Assembly: GCA_028456385.1 (NCBI GenBank)
Contig: JALNQF010000170.1
Location: forward strand, 1 to 64,000
Source: Ophiosphaerella korrae
Lineage: Eukaryota > Ascomycota > Dothideomycetes > Pleosporales > Phaeosphaeriaceae
Direction of reading: 5' to 3'
DNA: 64,000 bases
Positions 53,801-64,000 of the stretch are shown one piece after another; within the stretch, counting starts at the first letter, position 1, and each line of letters begins with the position of its first letter. The notes under the pieces were generated by a model that had not been told where the DNA came from, searched no databases, and saw nothing but the letters and a program-made list of their open reading frames with translations. Made by a program: the position numbers and the translations under genes.

Positions 53801-55476
53801 TCAAAGGTAGAGCTCGGGGCTGGACTAGCAGCTGTTACGCTGGGAGTGCTATGTGAAATGTGATTGACATTGGTCATCGCAGGGGTAGATGGCTGGGGAA
53901 CGGCAGATGACGGGCGCTCAGATATGTTTGACGGAGTACGTGACATGCCCTGAGCCTGTGGCGGCTGGCCATAGGGTCCGGGCACACCATAGGGAGTCTG
54001 CATCTGCTGGGGGAAGCCGTGGGTGCGACCAGGACTTGCGGGTATACCTCCTGGGTAGTGGATGGACTGTTGTAGACCACCATATGGCTGGCCATAGTAG
54101 CCATTGTATGGATCAAGGCCTTGAGGAGGCATGCCATACATACCCTGATTAGGCAAAGTCGTTAGATACTGTTGATATTGTTGCGAATCGCTAGTCGAAA
54201 TAGAGAAAGAGTGATTGAGAGGCTGAAGGAAAACATTCGACTGATTGAAAGGGTCTCGAATCTCGAGCTCCTTGACATTTGTCGACTGTACATGGAATGG
54301 TTGAGAGGACTGATGAGAAAATCGAGCCGCAGTCGTAGTTACAATTGACTTGCTAGTCTCGGAAAGTGAAGGAGAGTTGGACATAATAAAGGGTATACGA
54401 ACTGGCTGCGCATAAGACTGGCCTTGATAGAAAGGCATGCCTTGTGGGTTGGCAAGATGAGCTTGCTGGTGCATTGTAGCAGGTGTCATGGCCGGGCTAC
54501 GGTTCTGACGGAACGGCGAGTTTTGTTGCATTGGTCCTGATGGTTGGAAAGCAGGAGGCATTCCGCGACCCATATGTTGTTGGGGGACGGAACGGTACGG
54601 CTGTGGACTGTGGTTGGCCATGTTTGGATTGTAATGTTGAGGTGGGAAACTGGGGCCACGGCCACCACGGCCGCCATTAGGTGGATATCCGCGGTTCATG
54701 TTGGCGTTACTCATATCGCTGTGCGCCGATTGGGACGACTCACGGCGCAGGTGCTGGGCCTGTGGAAGCGAGTTGTTTTGAGGGGGCATGCTCGTAGGAC
54801 GAGACTGTTGGGTCGTTAGAATAATTGGGTCCATATGGTTGAGCTGCGGTTGAGAACTTACGCCACCATCATTGCCTTCGCCACCCTGACCACCGAAGAC
54901 GAGGTCTGGTCGCGTAGGGAGACCGTCCGGCTTGGGTCCCCCAGAAATAGGTGTAGGAATCGGCGAGGGCGAATGGGCGGGAGAGGCAACCCGTGGGTTC
55001 TGAAGTTGGGCGTTCAAGTTGCCCTGGACAACAGGTGATGCGTGCGCGGGTGCGGGCGAGGGGGCGAGCGAGCCGAACTTGATGTTGGACGGCGGGCCCG
55101 TGGTCGGAGGGGTCTGCTTGATGTGGACCGAGGACTTGCGGCTGTGTTCACTGCCGTTTAGGCCGCCGCCGACAATGGCAGGCATGGTGGGGATGGCGGG
55201 TTTGATGGAAGTGCTCCCGTTCACGGGGGATACTGAAGAGCTCTTTCCATGCTGGGCGTTTGGCGGGCCTCCCACTGCCACGGGCGGCGCTCCGCTAGAC
55301 GCGATTATCGGAGAAGAGGTCTTCTGAGTCGCGTTGGCGTAAGAGCTGCGGGCAGTGGGCTGAGCCGATCCGGCGGCCACGTTGGCGGACGAACCTGCAG
55401 AGGCGGTGTTCGCGGCGGTAGCGTTGGAGGAAGCGGCGATGGTGGGGGTTTGCGCGTTCGAGATGGATGCACTCAT
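50838..55476 (-). CDS. eIF4G-like translation initiation factor
   Basis: This is the scaffold of the cap-binding complex: it binds eIF4A through its MIF4G domain and links eIF4E and poly(A)-binding protein. Exons are 55476-53760, 53710-50986 and 50934-50838, which give 1512 codons if the first is uninterrupted. A 57-nt stretch inside it (54805-54861) looks like an intron. The N-terminal half is Ser/Pro/Gln/Asn/Gly-rich and disordered (MYGMPPQGLDPYNGYYGQPY). A long Glu/Lys/Ala-rich coiled coil follows (about 53060-53530). After LYAYPEG-type spacing comes LLQFQEVFKEKP, then MIF4G from VQRKVKAALNKMTPEKFDKI to LRFMLLDTIDMRKSGW (HEAT helices). The tail is Arg/Gly-rich, with DLRKLSKGASGRN. The last junction joins AHANAF to SALAALEDAGDVGSPP. 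The family is clear; exact internal splicing is less so. Confidence 0.9.
54805..54861 (-). other. Probable 57-nt in-frame intron in the eIF4G-like gene
   Basis: It begins GTAAGTTCTC, contains TTCTAAC near the end and finishes CCAACAG. It is a multiple of three and has no stop, so retention would add 19 residues (VSSQPQLNHMDPIILTTQQ) without breaking the frame. Confidence 0.7.
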
Positions 55477-58400
55477 TAGAAGTCCTAGGTGGCGGCTTTG
55501 GGAGGTGGAAGAGTGCAGAGTGGAGAGAGGAGAGACGAGGAGGCTTGCGCTGGGCTTGATTTGTCTGGTGGCGTTGCTGATCTCAGATCGGCGGTCGGGG
55601 GCAAGGAGCTGCGTATTAGGAGTCTGCTAAGAGAGCGACTCGGGTGCAGGCAGAGCGGCGAGAAAGGAACGAGGAAGGGTCGGCTCCTGGGAAATAGGGC
55701 GACGGGGAGGCTGTCCGAGCGCTTTCACTGCGGCGAGTGAAATGTGTCGTGACAGGTGCTCCGGGATGAATTTCAACAGACGCGTCTGTGAAATGGCAAG
55801 CGGCTCGCGTGATGATCACTGAGCTCGCTGCTATGAGGTCGTGTTGATAACTTCAACGATGGGTATGGGAGAAGGGAGAAAAATCATTAGGTGAGTGAGG
55901 TTGTTGGGGGTTGTGCGGCTGCTAAGCCGAATCGAGCCTCAAAGTGCCTGGATACCCAAGGCTACGCTTTTGACAATGAATCACCCAGGCGCACCGCAAA
56001 CCACCTCGAGAGAAAATAGCCCACAAGCTTAGCATTGCAGTCGCGCTATTACTCTGCAAACCGTGGCATCTTGCAGAGGCGACATGCAATGCATCAGTCA
56101 CCGCCCGCGTTGCCGTGTCACTTTGGGCTCTTGCCTCGGGCGCTGCGAGCAGGCAGGAGCGACTCCTCCACCAGGCAGGCGCGTTGAACGCTGCTGACCA
56201 GCCCGCCGTCATGACATAAGCAACAGATGACCTTTTGCCTTGCCAGAGCCACGTCAAGGGCGTTGCCTATGAACCATGACGTGAACCATGACATGATCTC
56301 CTTCGTGTGCACGCGGGCGGCCACCCTCATTCGAGCAGCACAATTGACAGCAAATCCGACTGTCTATGGCTGATTGAACGTATGCCACTCAAGCAAGACG
56401 CCTACTTACTTACTCACCAAATGAGCGCCGCCCCTCCAGTCACCGCTATTACGAGCCTGTGCCCCGTTGCACAGTCACAGGCCCGGTCAGCCGCACCGTT
56501 GTCCATAATCTGGTTGCTGGCCTCGTTCGTCCCGCACTCACCACGGACTGTGGGTGGGCATCATCGTACCCCGCTATGATGAGAAAAAAAAAGCCGATAA
56601 TTATGATGCGCCGGCATGCACAATGACGCGGTGTTTCCTAACATCAACCAACACATGTGAAGAACAGCTAGGCCGCTTAACTCCGGGTCACGTGAGACCC
56701 CTATCGTCCAGCCAATCAATCAAGAACGCTATAGGCGCTCTGCCCTAATCACTGTTTTTACCAAATGTTTCTAGAAGCTGTCTTGACTCGAGCAATAAGG
56801 TGACTTCTGGTGAACATGCCCCAACTAAATGGCACAGTCGAGATAGGATGAAGCAGCTCACAGACCCATGCACATGTATCAAATATTGATTCATCAAAGT
56901 ACCTATTTTGAGGCTATGCCAGCCCCAGGAACATAAACTAAACGAATCACCCCCACTGATTCAACACCATTGAATGAAACAGCCTTCTACGAGGTACCGC
57001 GGCATCTGGGTACGGTCGGCTCAAGCCGTCTCAGCCTCCTGCGATGTGACTACGGTATCCCAACTTGGCTCGACATCAGCTAGACATCAAAGTTCACTCC
57101 AAGCCAGCGCACCGCGACGGCAGATGCAGCATTCGAAATATTGCGCCGTGGTACTTAAAGCAGCAACCTAGCTCGCCCGTCGTCTCACTTGTGTTAGCGG
57201 CGGCCGATACCCGGGCGCCAGGTTTCTGATGGCGACACGGCGCCTTCAAACTTCAGATTCAAAACTTCAAACACGTCGGTTCGTGGGACCACATTGTCAT
57301 GTCATGCCATGCACCAGGCCATCCCTACTACCAGGAAGCCACAGCATGCCCAAATGCGTGCATGCTTGCTCCATGCTCGGTACGACTGGTAAGACCGATC
57401 CCGTGATATCCAACTCACTTTTGCGCAATCATCGTCTATTCATCTTCCCATGTTGGTAATCCTACCGGCTTCGCAAGCCGGTAGAGACAAGAGGCTGAGT
57501 CTGCGGCTCGGGGCTGTCGGAGCGATCGTCATGCATCGCCGCTGTGTTACACTTACCTAGACGACGCTGGGGCGATTTGGAAGAAGAACCATTTTGTTTG
57601 TCGCAGAGTCTTGTTGGCGAGCGGAGTATTGGTACTTCAATGATGTGGCGGCTTGAGCAGTCCCGCTTCTCGGTGTTGTCGATCGCCATGGCACTTGGGT
57701 ACACGCAACTCTTTATGCACAGCCCTGCAGCCTCAGGCTTGTTGCTGCCCAGCGGCATCCGTACGCACTCCGTGGATTCTGAAAGGCGCATCAACCCACC
57801 GTTTCATAACCTGTGCTTTTTGGGCCCTTGGATTTGGTTTGGAGGGCAGCGGAACCAGCCCTCTGAGGCTGCCTCGTGCATGATGAGTGGGTGAGACAGC
57901 GGACACTAGGAGCGCCATTGCGCCGCGGTCGACATTCCTCAGCCAGAAAGGAAAAGGCAGGCCATAGCCAAAAGGACTTCGCATGAATGAGCTATTGTCA
58001 CGATGCCTTTGCTAATACTAAGGTTGGGCCGTTGGTGGCGGCCATGACAGAAGATGGTGTGGAGTGGGGAGGCGCCGTAATGCGGGAGGGTTGCAATACG
58101 AAAGCGAGTTAAGCCGTGGCTTGTGGCTCCTTCCCGTACCTCGTCGGCTGCATTATCCACTTATCCTGCCGTGGTTTCGCTATGAATTGCCTTGTCTTCT
58201 ATCGTCATGCTACATGGACCAGGCACTTCAAAGTGCAGTCACCAGTGTCTGGCCCTGCAAGCGGGGAGGATGGAGCATTACAGCAACCTCGGCCTATGGC
58301 TAGTCCGTGGTAGTCGAGGCTGGGCTGGTGGTGGTACACAGTGTAGTACTGCCGTGCTACGGTGATGCCACGGTGATGCCGGCTGTTCCTACCTCTGCCA

Positions 58401-61400
58401 TGCTATTCTCAGTTGGTCACGATGCAGCGCGAGCTGCCCAACCACCACCACCAGCGTCATGCCGTCACCCTCCCAAAATGTGCACACCCATGCTAACATG
58501 TGAAGTGTAAAAGCAAGTGCACACGCCTACACGTGATCCCTACTCCTGGCGACTTCCAATAATCCGCACTTGCCCCATAGCATCCACCTCCGGTCCCAGT
58601 CAGGCATGGCAGGCCTATTCTCACCAACCACACTCCAATGCTCGGTACGCCGACTGCAGTGAGCGTGCAGTGCAGTAGCAGGACGGTAGTCAGGTCGCAC
58701 AAGGCTGACCTTACGGACCCCCGAGACCACACTGTCTTTCACCCCGTCTTGACCTACTCCATCAGTCCTCCCGGCTCTTGGGGGCCAAACAGAGAGCGAG
58801 CTTGCCGTATTCCAGGCCCCATTAGGCCTTGCCATACTCACCTATCCTCTCTTACCTGCAGCATGGAAATTTTCCTGTCGAACCACCGAGTTCAGCCGGC
58901 GCAGTCGTGGATCGGTGTCATTACTCATCTCAGGCACGACGTTCCGCCTTCCTTGCACCTGCTCTGAGCCTCTACCACTTCGTTTCGTTTCGTTTCGCCA
59001 GACGCGATACAGGCAGCGCAATGATGGCGCGTGTACCTGCACCACACGGACGTTAAGCTTCCTAGATGTCAGCGCCTTTCCCTATCTTCCGGAAATCTCA
59101 GCGGTTAACTCGAGCCGAACCCATCGTGAAAGGCTGTCGAGATACTCCGCTGCAAAAGCGGCCATATCATTGCTAGCTGCATCGTCGTGCTTGCGCTTGA
59201 TGCAGTCGTAGGAGCCAGCGCGCGGTCGGACCACTCGGAAAGGCGTACCGCATTGCGGCAACTATCAGTCCAAGCTTATCCAAGGGCTACCTTAATGACT
59301 TCACACCATGGATTGTTGTTCCCTACGCTCTGGTTTCGCTAGTCTGGCGCAGTCATTGCTTCCCCCACTTATGGTATGGTGGCTTGTGGTTGGCGACCTG
59401 AGACGTTGGCTCAACGCACCTGCTCCACAGGCAATTCCCTGCGCCCTTACGGTTCCCGATCCCGGCCATATGTGAACATGTTTACACAATATCAGAAGAC
59501 TAGCAGACGATGAACGCGCCTATCACACCGCCACATCCATGAAACTGGCCGCACCAATGTCGAGCCATCACCAGATCACACGCCCACGACTCCACCAGAT
59601 CCTGCATGCTCCCTGGCAAGTCTTTGCGCTTAACCATGGCGTACTAGCCTTCTCGAATTCTCGAAGCTCTGGAACCCGCTTGGAAGAACGGTGACTGCTA
59701 TCACCCAATTCGTCGAGGTAGGGTATGCCCAGCCTCAATTAAGCCTAAGATGTACTTTTGACCGACGCCGGCGGCTCGTTGGCAGGCGCCTCATCAATCT
59801 AATCTGCAATCTATGCTTCCCGAATGCCAGCACAGCCGTTAATAACTCTAATAGAGTGAAGATCCACACCCAGCATGACATTCCATGCAGAAAGGCAAGA
59901 GATTCATATTGGTGTCACGCATTTACTTTGGTTCGCCCTGGACTAAGTCGACATCCCTGCCCACATACTCAGCCATGTATACCCAGGCGCATATGCAAGA
60001 CGACAAAGTCAACCTATGAGATGTAGCAGTCGCCATCCAAGTTTCCCCGCAAAACGCAGATCCTAGAGATGGGCGTTTGGAACATCGACAACGAGAGAAT
60101 TTTACCTACATCTCATGACTCGAGCGCAGGGACCTTTTTCTCTACCACCCACCTAGACTACCTTCTTCATGCCCTGGCAATTTAGCCACCGCGACCACAC
60201 AGGTCAGAACCTTGCGTCAACTCGGCATCCCATCCATACCGACCACAGGCACTCAATCAAAAGGATCACTAGTACAGCACACTGCACGCGGTTCCTGAGC
60301 CTCAGATGCCGAAATGATACGCAGGACCACTGGCTCTGTCTGGGGTAAAGTGTGGAGAAACGCCTTCACGGGAGTATCACCAGCACCCCCATCCCCATTG
60401 CCAGTGGTCATACGGCGGTTTAGATTGCTGAGGAGGGGTAACAGAGGGAGATCGACGTCTCGAAGCCATCGAAGCTTCTGTACGGAAGATTCTTCGCGCC
60501 ATGGCATGGGCCGATAAACTCAGGGACGCGGTGACGCTCACTGGGCGAGTGTGTTGCGCTGTAGCCGTAGCCCTTCCACGCGCCGTTCCACGCGCGATGT
60601 CGCACAAACCACTACCCAGTGGGTATTCTATCGTTCGCTGGCTCAGCCGGCTGTCGGATACTCAGGGTGAGCAGCCCGTCTGCTGTGGCTTGACCGATCT
60701 GAACATGCGTGCTTGCACCCGCTTGGTTTTCCCCTTCGTGTCCCCACTGCTCACTTGTTCTCCTGATGATGCTAATTTTCCCTTTCTCGTGTGGTACATG
60801 CCGGTGGCGGAAGCGAGTGCTGGCATAACTCCGCTTGGATATTCAAGTCCCAGGTGGCTATTTTCCTGCGCAAAGGCAATCAGCCTGGAGCGTGGCGACC
60901 TGCATGGCACTATGCGGAAGTAAGAAGCGATCGCACATGTGCAAATCAAAGCAAGGCGATCAAAGTATTGGGGGGGGGGGGTATCATTGAATATTCGTAG
61001 GCGTATTGACATATCTCAGTCTTTTTTTGGACAAGCTATTTTTCTCCTCCAGTGAAGAATTTTAAACAAAGCAAGCAAGCGCGCAACCAGCACCAATCAC
61101 TTCTCCAATAAAAACCAAAATCCGTGTGTAAAAAAAAATGTGTACAGCACCTTTCGAACGTAATATGAAACACTATTGAATCCCAACGCTCCCACCACCG
61201 TGAAAGGGCGAAAGTAACAAAAAATAAAGGCGGTGGGGGAACCTAAAACATACGTACAGGAGAAAGGTATATACCAGCAGTAACATTAAGCTTCTGTCAG
61301 AAAAAAGAATGCGATTCATGCAAAAGATAACGCAGGCTTGCCAGAAAGAGTAAAAGAAGAGAGATTGATAGATGCCTGTTTGAAAAGCCCTTGCCATGCG

Positions 61401-61661
61401 CCACCCTCCAACATGAAACAAGCCACGCAAAGGAGGCTTCGGAACGCGAAGCCGCCAACGCTCATTCGAAGGAAAACAAGTGCTGAATAGCCGTTCAAAG
61501 TCATCATATCCCGGTCCTGTCATCATGTTTGAGTCCGCGTACAGCCGCGCACACTCTTGCCTATTTTGCGTGAATTTGCCACGGCTGTGCTGTTTTGAGG
61601 GGGGCAAGGAGCCAGCTGCCATTAACGCCCTGGTAATTACCATTGTGGTGAAATGTTTTGC
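55477..61661. other. Gene-free region of ~6.2 kb
   Basis: There is normal base composition but no frame longer than about 156 codons and no recognisable protein, tRNA or transposon. It lies upstream of the eIF4G-like start (divergent side) and downstream of the homeobox gene. Small direct repeats occur (for example GAACCATGAC at about 56270-56292 and CGGTGATGCC at about 58358-58380), and a run of 12 G lies at 60970-60981. In a window with genes elsewhere every 1-3 kb this gap is unusual. Long UTRs or non-coding transcripts are possible. Confidence 0.5.
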
Positions 61662-63360
61662 TCAATAAGTCTGTGATAGTTGGGACGTGGTGTCGTCATT
61701 GTCCTGGTTGTGGGACGAGTGCTCGATTACTTCCCCTAGCACGGAGCCAACGCCAGGATATTGGTCGCTGTGGCCTGAGTCGTTCCGCAGGTAGGAGTTG
61801 GGGAACGTGCTGAGATGGTGTGGTGCGCTTAGCTGTGGCATCGCATAGCTTTGGGGAGTCACCAACGGTGAGCCAGAATATGATGGGAAGTGTGCGGTTT
61901 GGGGAGTGTTGGCGCTGCGGCTCGGGGTGTAGTGTGTGCTGAGCTCAATTCTCCTGGGCACGCCGTTGGAGAAGGAACGCATTCTGTGTGAGCTTGATGC
62001 TTGGAAGCCAGGGACTGGAGCGTAGGAATAACCAATGCCATACGGCATCATTGAACTCGAGTACGATCGTGGAGTATCGGGGTGGCTAGTTGAGTCTGGT
62101 GACCCCCCCATGCTTTCGTGACTGTAGCTCATGCTCGACCTTAGGGGTGACTGCAAAGACTCTGCTCGGCTTCTTCCGATGCGATCGGCATGAAGGGTTA
62201 GTCTTGGGATGCTGTGTTGTGCTGCGTACGCTGGTGGAGTGCTGACTGGCATTGAGAATGGGTTCGACGTTCTTGGGCTGGTGTCAAGTGGGGCTGAATT
62301 GAAACCAAACGGCGAGTCGCCATGTGCTGACACAGGTGAGAGCGTATCGGTCGCCGACTGCGGTGGCGTGAATGTGAAACCACCGAAAGCCGGGCTGATG
62401 CCAGTGGGTGAAATGTGCGAGTCGAGGGGTCCTCTTCGTAGAGTATCGATGCTGAGAGGCCGCATCATGTTACCTTCAGGAAAGCTTGGAGCATAGGATC
62501 CTGGAGATGCAAGAGGCGTTCCAAGGCCGTGGTGGGCGCCAAATGGGGAGTGCAGTGCTGAAGCCATATCGAAGTCATCTGGTAGAGCTCGGGATCTCAT
62601 CATGCGCTCACGATCGTCGCTAGTTAAACGCTTGAGCTTTGCTCGTCTGTATCTATTAGCATTGTCATCGGCCAACCGTGGATGCTGCCTACCTGTTCTG
62701 GAACCAGACTTGTACTTGTCGCGGGCTAAGACCTGGGATCTCGCGAGCTAGACGTTCTCGATGAGCAGCATCAGGATGCGCCTGGCGGGCAAACTCGCTC
62801 ATGAGGAATCGAGTTTGGTTATGAGTCAATCTAAATCGCTTCATCTTGCGCTTAGCTGCGCGAATCTCTGCAGCAGATAGCGGAGGCCTGTTCTCATCCT
62901 TGTTTTCTTCCTCACAAAGGTCGTCTTTGTCATCTAGAATAATATCATCTTCTTGGTCGTCTAGCTTCTCAGCTGTGAGGCCATCGTGTGTTGATGGTGG
63001 CGTTAGTCTGGAGATGGGACTGGTAGGTGCTGATCCTCCAAAGGTGACGTTTGGTACATCGTGCTCTTCGATGTCACCTAATCCTGTTGGTGAGGCGGCG
63101 CCACTACTCAAATGGCTCTTGTTGTCGAGAAGGTAAGGAAAGCTCTTGTGGGATCGCATCATGGGGCGTTTGAGGTCGAAGCTATGCCCAGCTACTTCAG
63201 CCTGGAGCATCGCCATGTCGCTATCCGAATGTGGAGGAGTGTGCTCCAGGGTCCGAAGGTCAGAAGTTTGCCACTCGGAATCTACTGGAGCCGTACTGTA
63301 CACAGACAGACGCGGCGAACTGGGCGGAGACAAAGGAATGATGAAGTTTCCGTCCACCAT
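61662..63360 (-). CDS. Homeobox transcription factor
   Basis: This is a nuclear DNA-binding regulator. Exons are 63360-62693 and 62646-61662 (550 aa) with a 46-nt intron inside homeodomain helix 3, joining VWFQN to RRAKLKRL. The homeodomain spans about residues 168-228 (KRKMKRFRLTHNQTRFLMSE, then HRERLAREIPGLSPRQVQVW); Trp, Phe, Asn and Arg of WFQNRR are all present. It is preceded by an acidic stretch (DDIILDDKDDLCEEENKDEN) and followed by RMMRSRALPDDFDMASALHS, which I recall from fungal Htf1/HbxA-type regulators of conidiation; the subgroup is not certain. The C-terminal half is Ser/Pro-rich and probably the activation region. A 5' UTR intron is likely at 63423-63472 (GTAAGT...CCAG). Confidence 0.9.
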
Positions 63361-64000
63361 TGGTACTTTGGGAGACAGATACTGTCAAGTGGCAATAAGA
63401 CGGTTGTCTAGCCTAGCTTCTCCTGGTCATCAGTCAGAGAGAGAATTAAATAAGAATTGAGCTTGAACTTACTGGATTACTTCGCCAACGTGACGTCCCT
63501 GAGATGTGGTAAAGAATGGAGGTGACAGAAACGACAGAAGACCGGAGCGAACGACCCTATTACTTGACTGCAAAGAGCAAGAAGCCGATGAAGTGCGTTC
63601 TTAACAGACCTGATCGGTTCCTAGACCCAGTGCGGGGTTGACTGCGGGTGATCGGCGTAAGTGAGAGAAGGTGTGGGTGGTGACGCTTTAATGGCTGTGC
63701 TGAAGTATAGACTGCTTAGACGCGTTAAGGTCGCAGTGTTGTTACAAACAAACAGCTTTGCGGACCCGGGCCGACGAGTTTCTGGAATTGCTGATATGCA
63801 AAGGCAGGCTGAATGGCTGATGTCGCACCTCAGGCGGGATTGGGGCGCGGAGATATGGTGCAACGTCGAGCTTGAAATAGAAGTTGCTGGGGAGGCGAGA
63901 CTATGAAGCCGAAAATAAAGACTGACGCTGGCCGAGGGCGCTTGAGTGTCGATCAGTGTAAGCAGGTGAGCAGCCGGCTGGCTCTTGATAACTGAAAACG
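63361..64000. other. 5' leader and promoter of the homeobox gene
   Basis: On the minus strand a GTAAGT donor (63467-63472) and CTGAC...CCAG end (to 63423) outline a 50-nt intron just before the start codon. Further right no gene is seen before the window ends. Confidence 0.45.

Noticed and set aside
60970..60981. Run of 12 G as a possible G-quadruplex
   Set aside because: It is a single run without neighbouring G tracts, and such homopolymers are prone to sequencing error.
12159..63360. Secondary-metabolite or effector gene cluster
   Set aside because: No polyketide synthase, NRPS, terpene cyclase, P450 or small Cys-rich secreted protein is present; the genes are mainly housekeeping.
1..64000. 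CRISPR-like or other regularly spaced repeat array
   Set aside because: No series of identical repeats with unique spacers was seen; the only arrays are short tandem repeats and protein-coding repeats.

Overview
The window is nuclear DNA of a filamentous ascomycete, most likely a Dothideomycete of the Pleosporales type; the order is inferred from gene content and is not proven. The evidence is short GT-AG introns of about 45-60 nt with CTAAC/CTGAC-like branch sites, a dense gene-rich part on both strands, and an AT-rich part mutated in the manner of repeat-induced point mutation (RIP), in which CA and TG dinucleotides are almost absent.

Layout. Positions 1 to about 8270 are RIP-degraded repeat DNA. 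They hold one complete Ty3/gypsy-type LTR retrotransposon on the minus strand (724-7786) with two 458-bp LTRs and an intact 5-bp target duplication. A foldback/TIR element follows (7859-8266) and abuts the C-terminal piece of a Tc1/pogo-like transposase (8267-8515). A broken Ty1/copia gag piece lies at 8606-9127. From about 9.2 kb the composition is normal.

The gene-rich part contains, in order: a C2H2 zinc-finger gene whose first exon is not seen; a secreted acid trehalase (-); a broken NACHT-ankyrin (NLR-like) pseudogene (+); a conserved fungal protein of unknown function (-); a Gfo/Idh/MocA oxidoreductase (-); a membrane-anchored ubiquitin protease of the Ubp16 type (-), divergent from mitochondrial ribosomal protein bL9m (+); class II fructose-bisphosphate aldolase with 16 introns (+); a tandem-repeat hydrophilic protein (+); guanine deaminase (-); an Arp9-type actin-related protein (-), divergent from the lysophospholipase NTE1 (+); the mitochondrial glycine decarboxylase P protein (+); a tRNA-Asp gene (-); an eIF4G-like initiation factor (-); a gene-free stretch of about 6.2 kb; and a homeobox transcription factor (-). 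Nearly all are core housekeeping genes. There is no operon, biosynthetic cluster or CRISPR array, and gene order carries little functional information beyond the divergent promoter pairs.

The most notable observation is the tRNA-Asp(GTC) gene at 49097-49237. Besides a usual 18-nt intron after position 37, it carries a second 51-nt insert between positions 53 and 54 (T stem/T loop). That insert has the look of a spliceosomal intron (GTAAGC start, CTAAT branch-like site, TTTAG end), and removing both inserts leaves a well-formed 72-nt tRNA. Second is the NLR pseudogene, where two separate frameshifts are each caused by a perfect tandem duplication of exactly 14 bp. Third is the aldolase gene, split into 17 exons as short as 23 nt.
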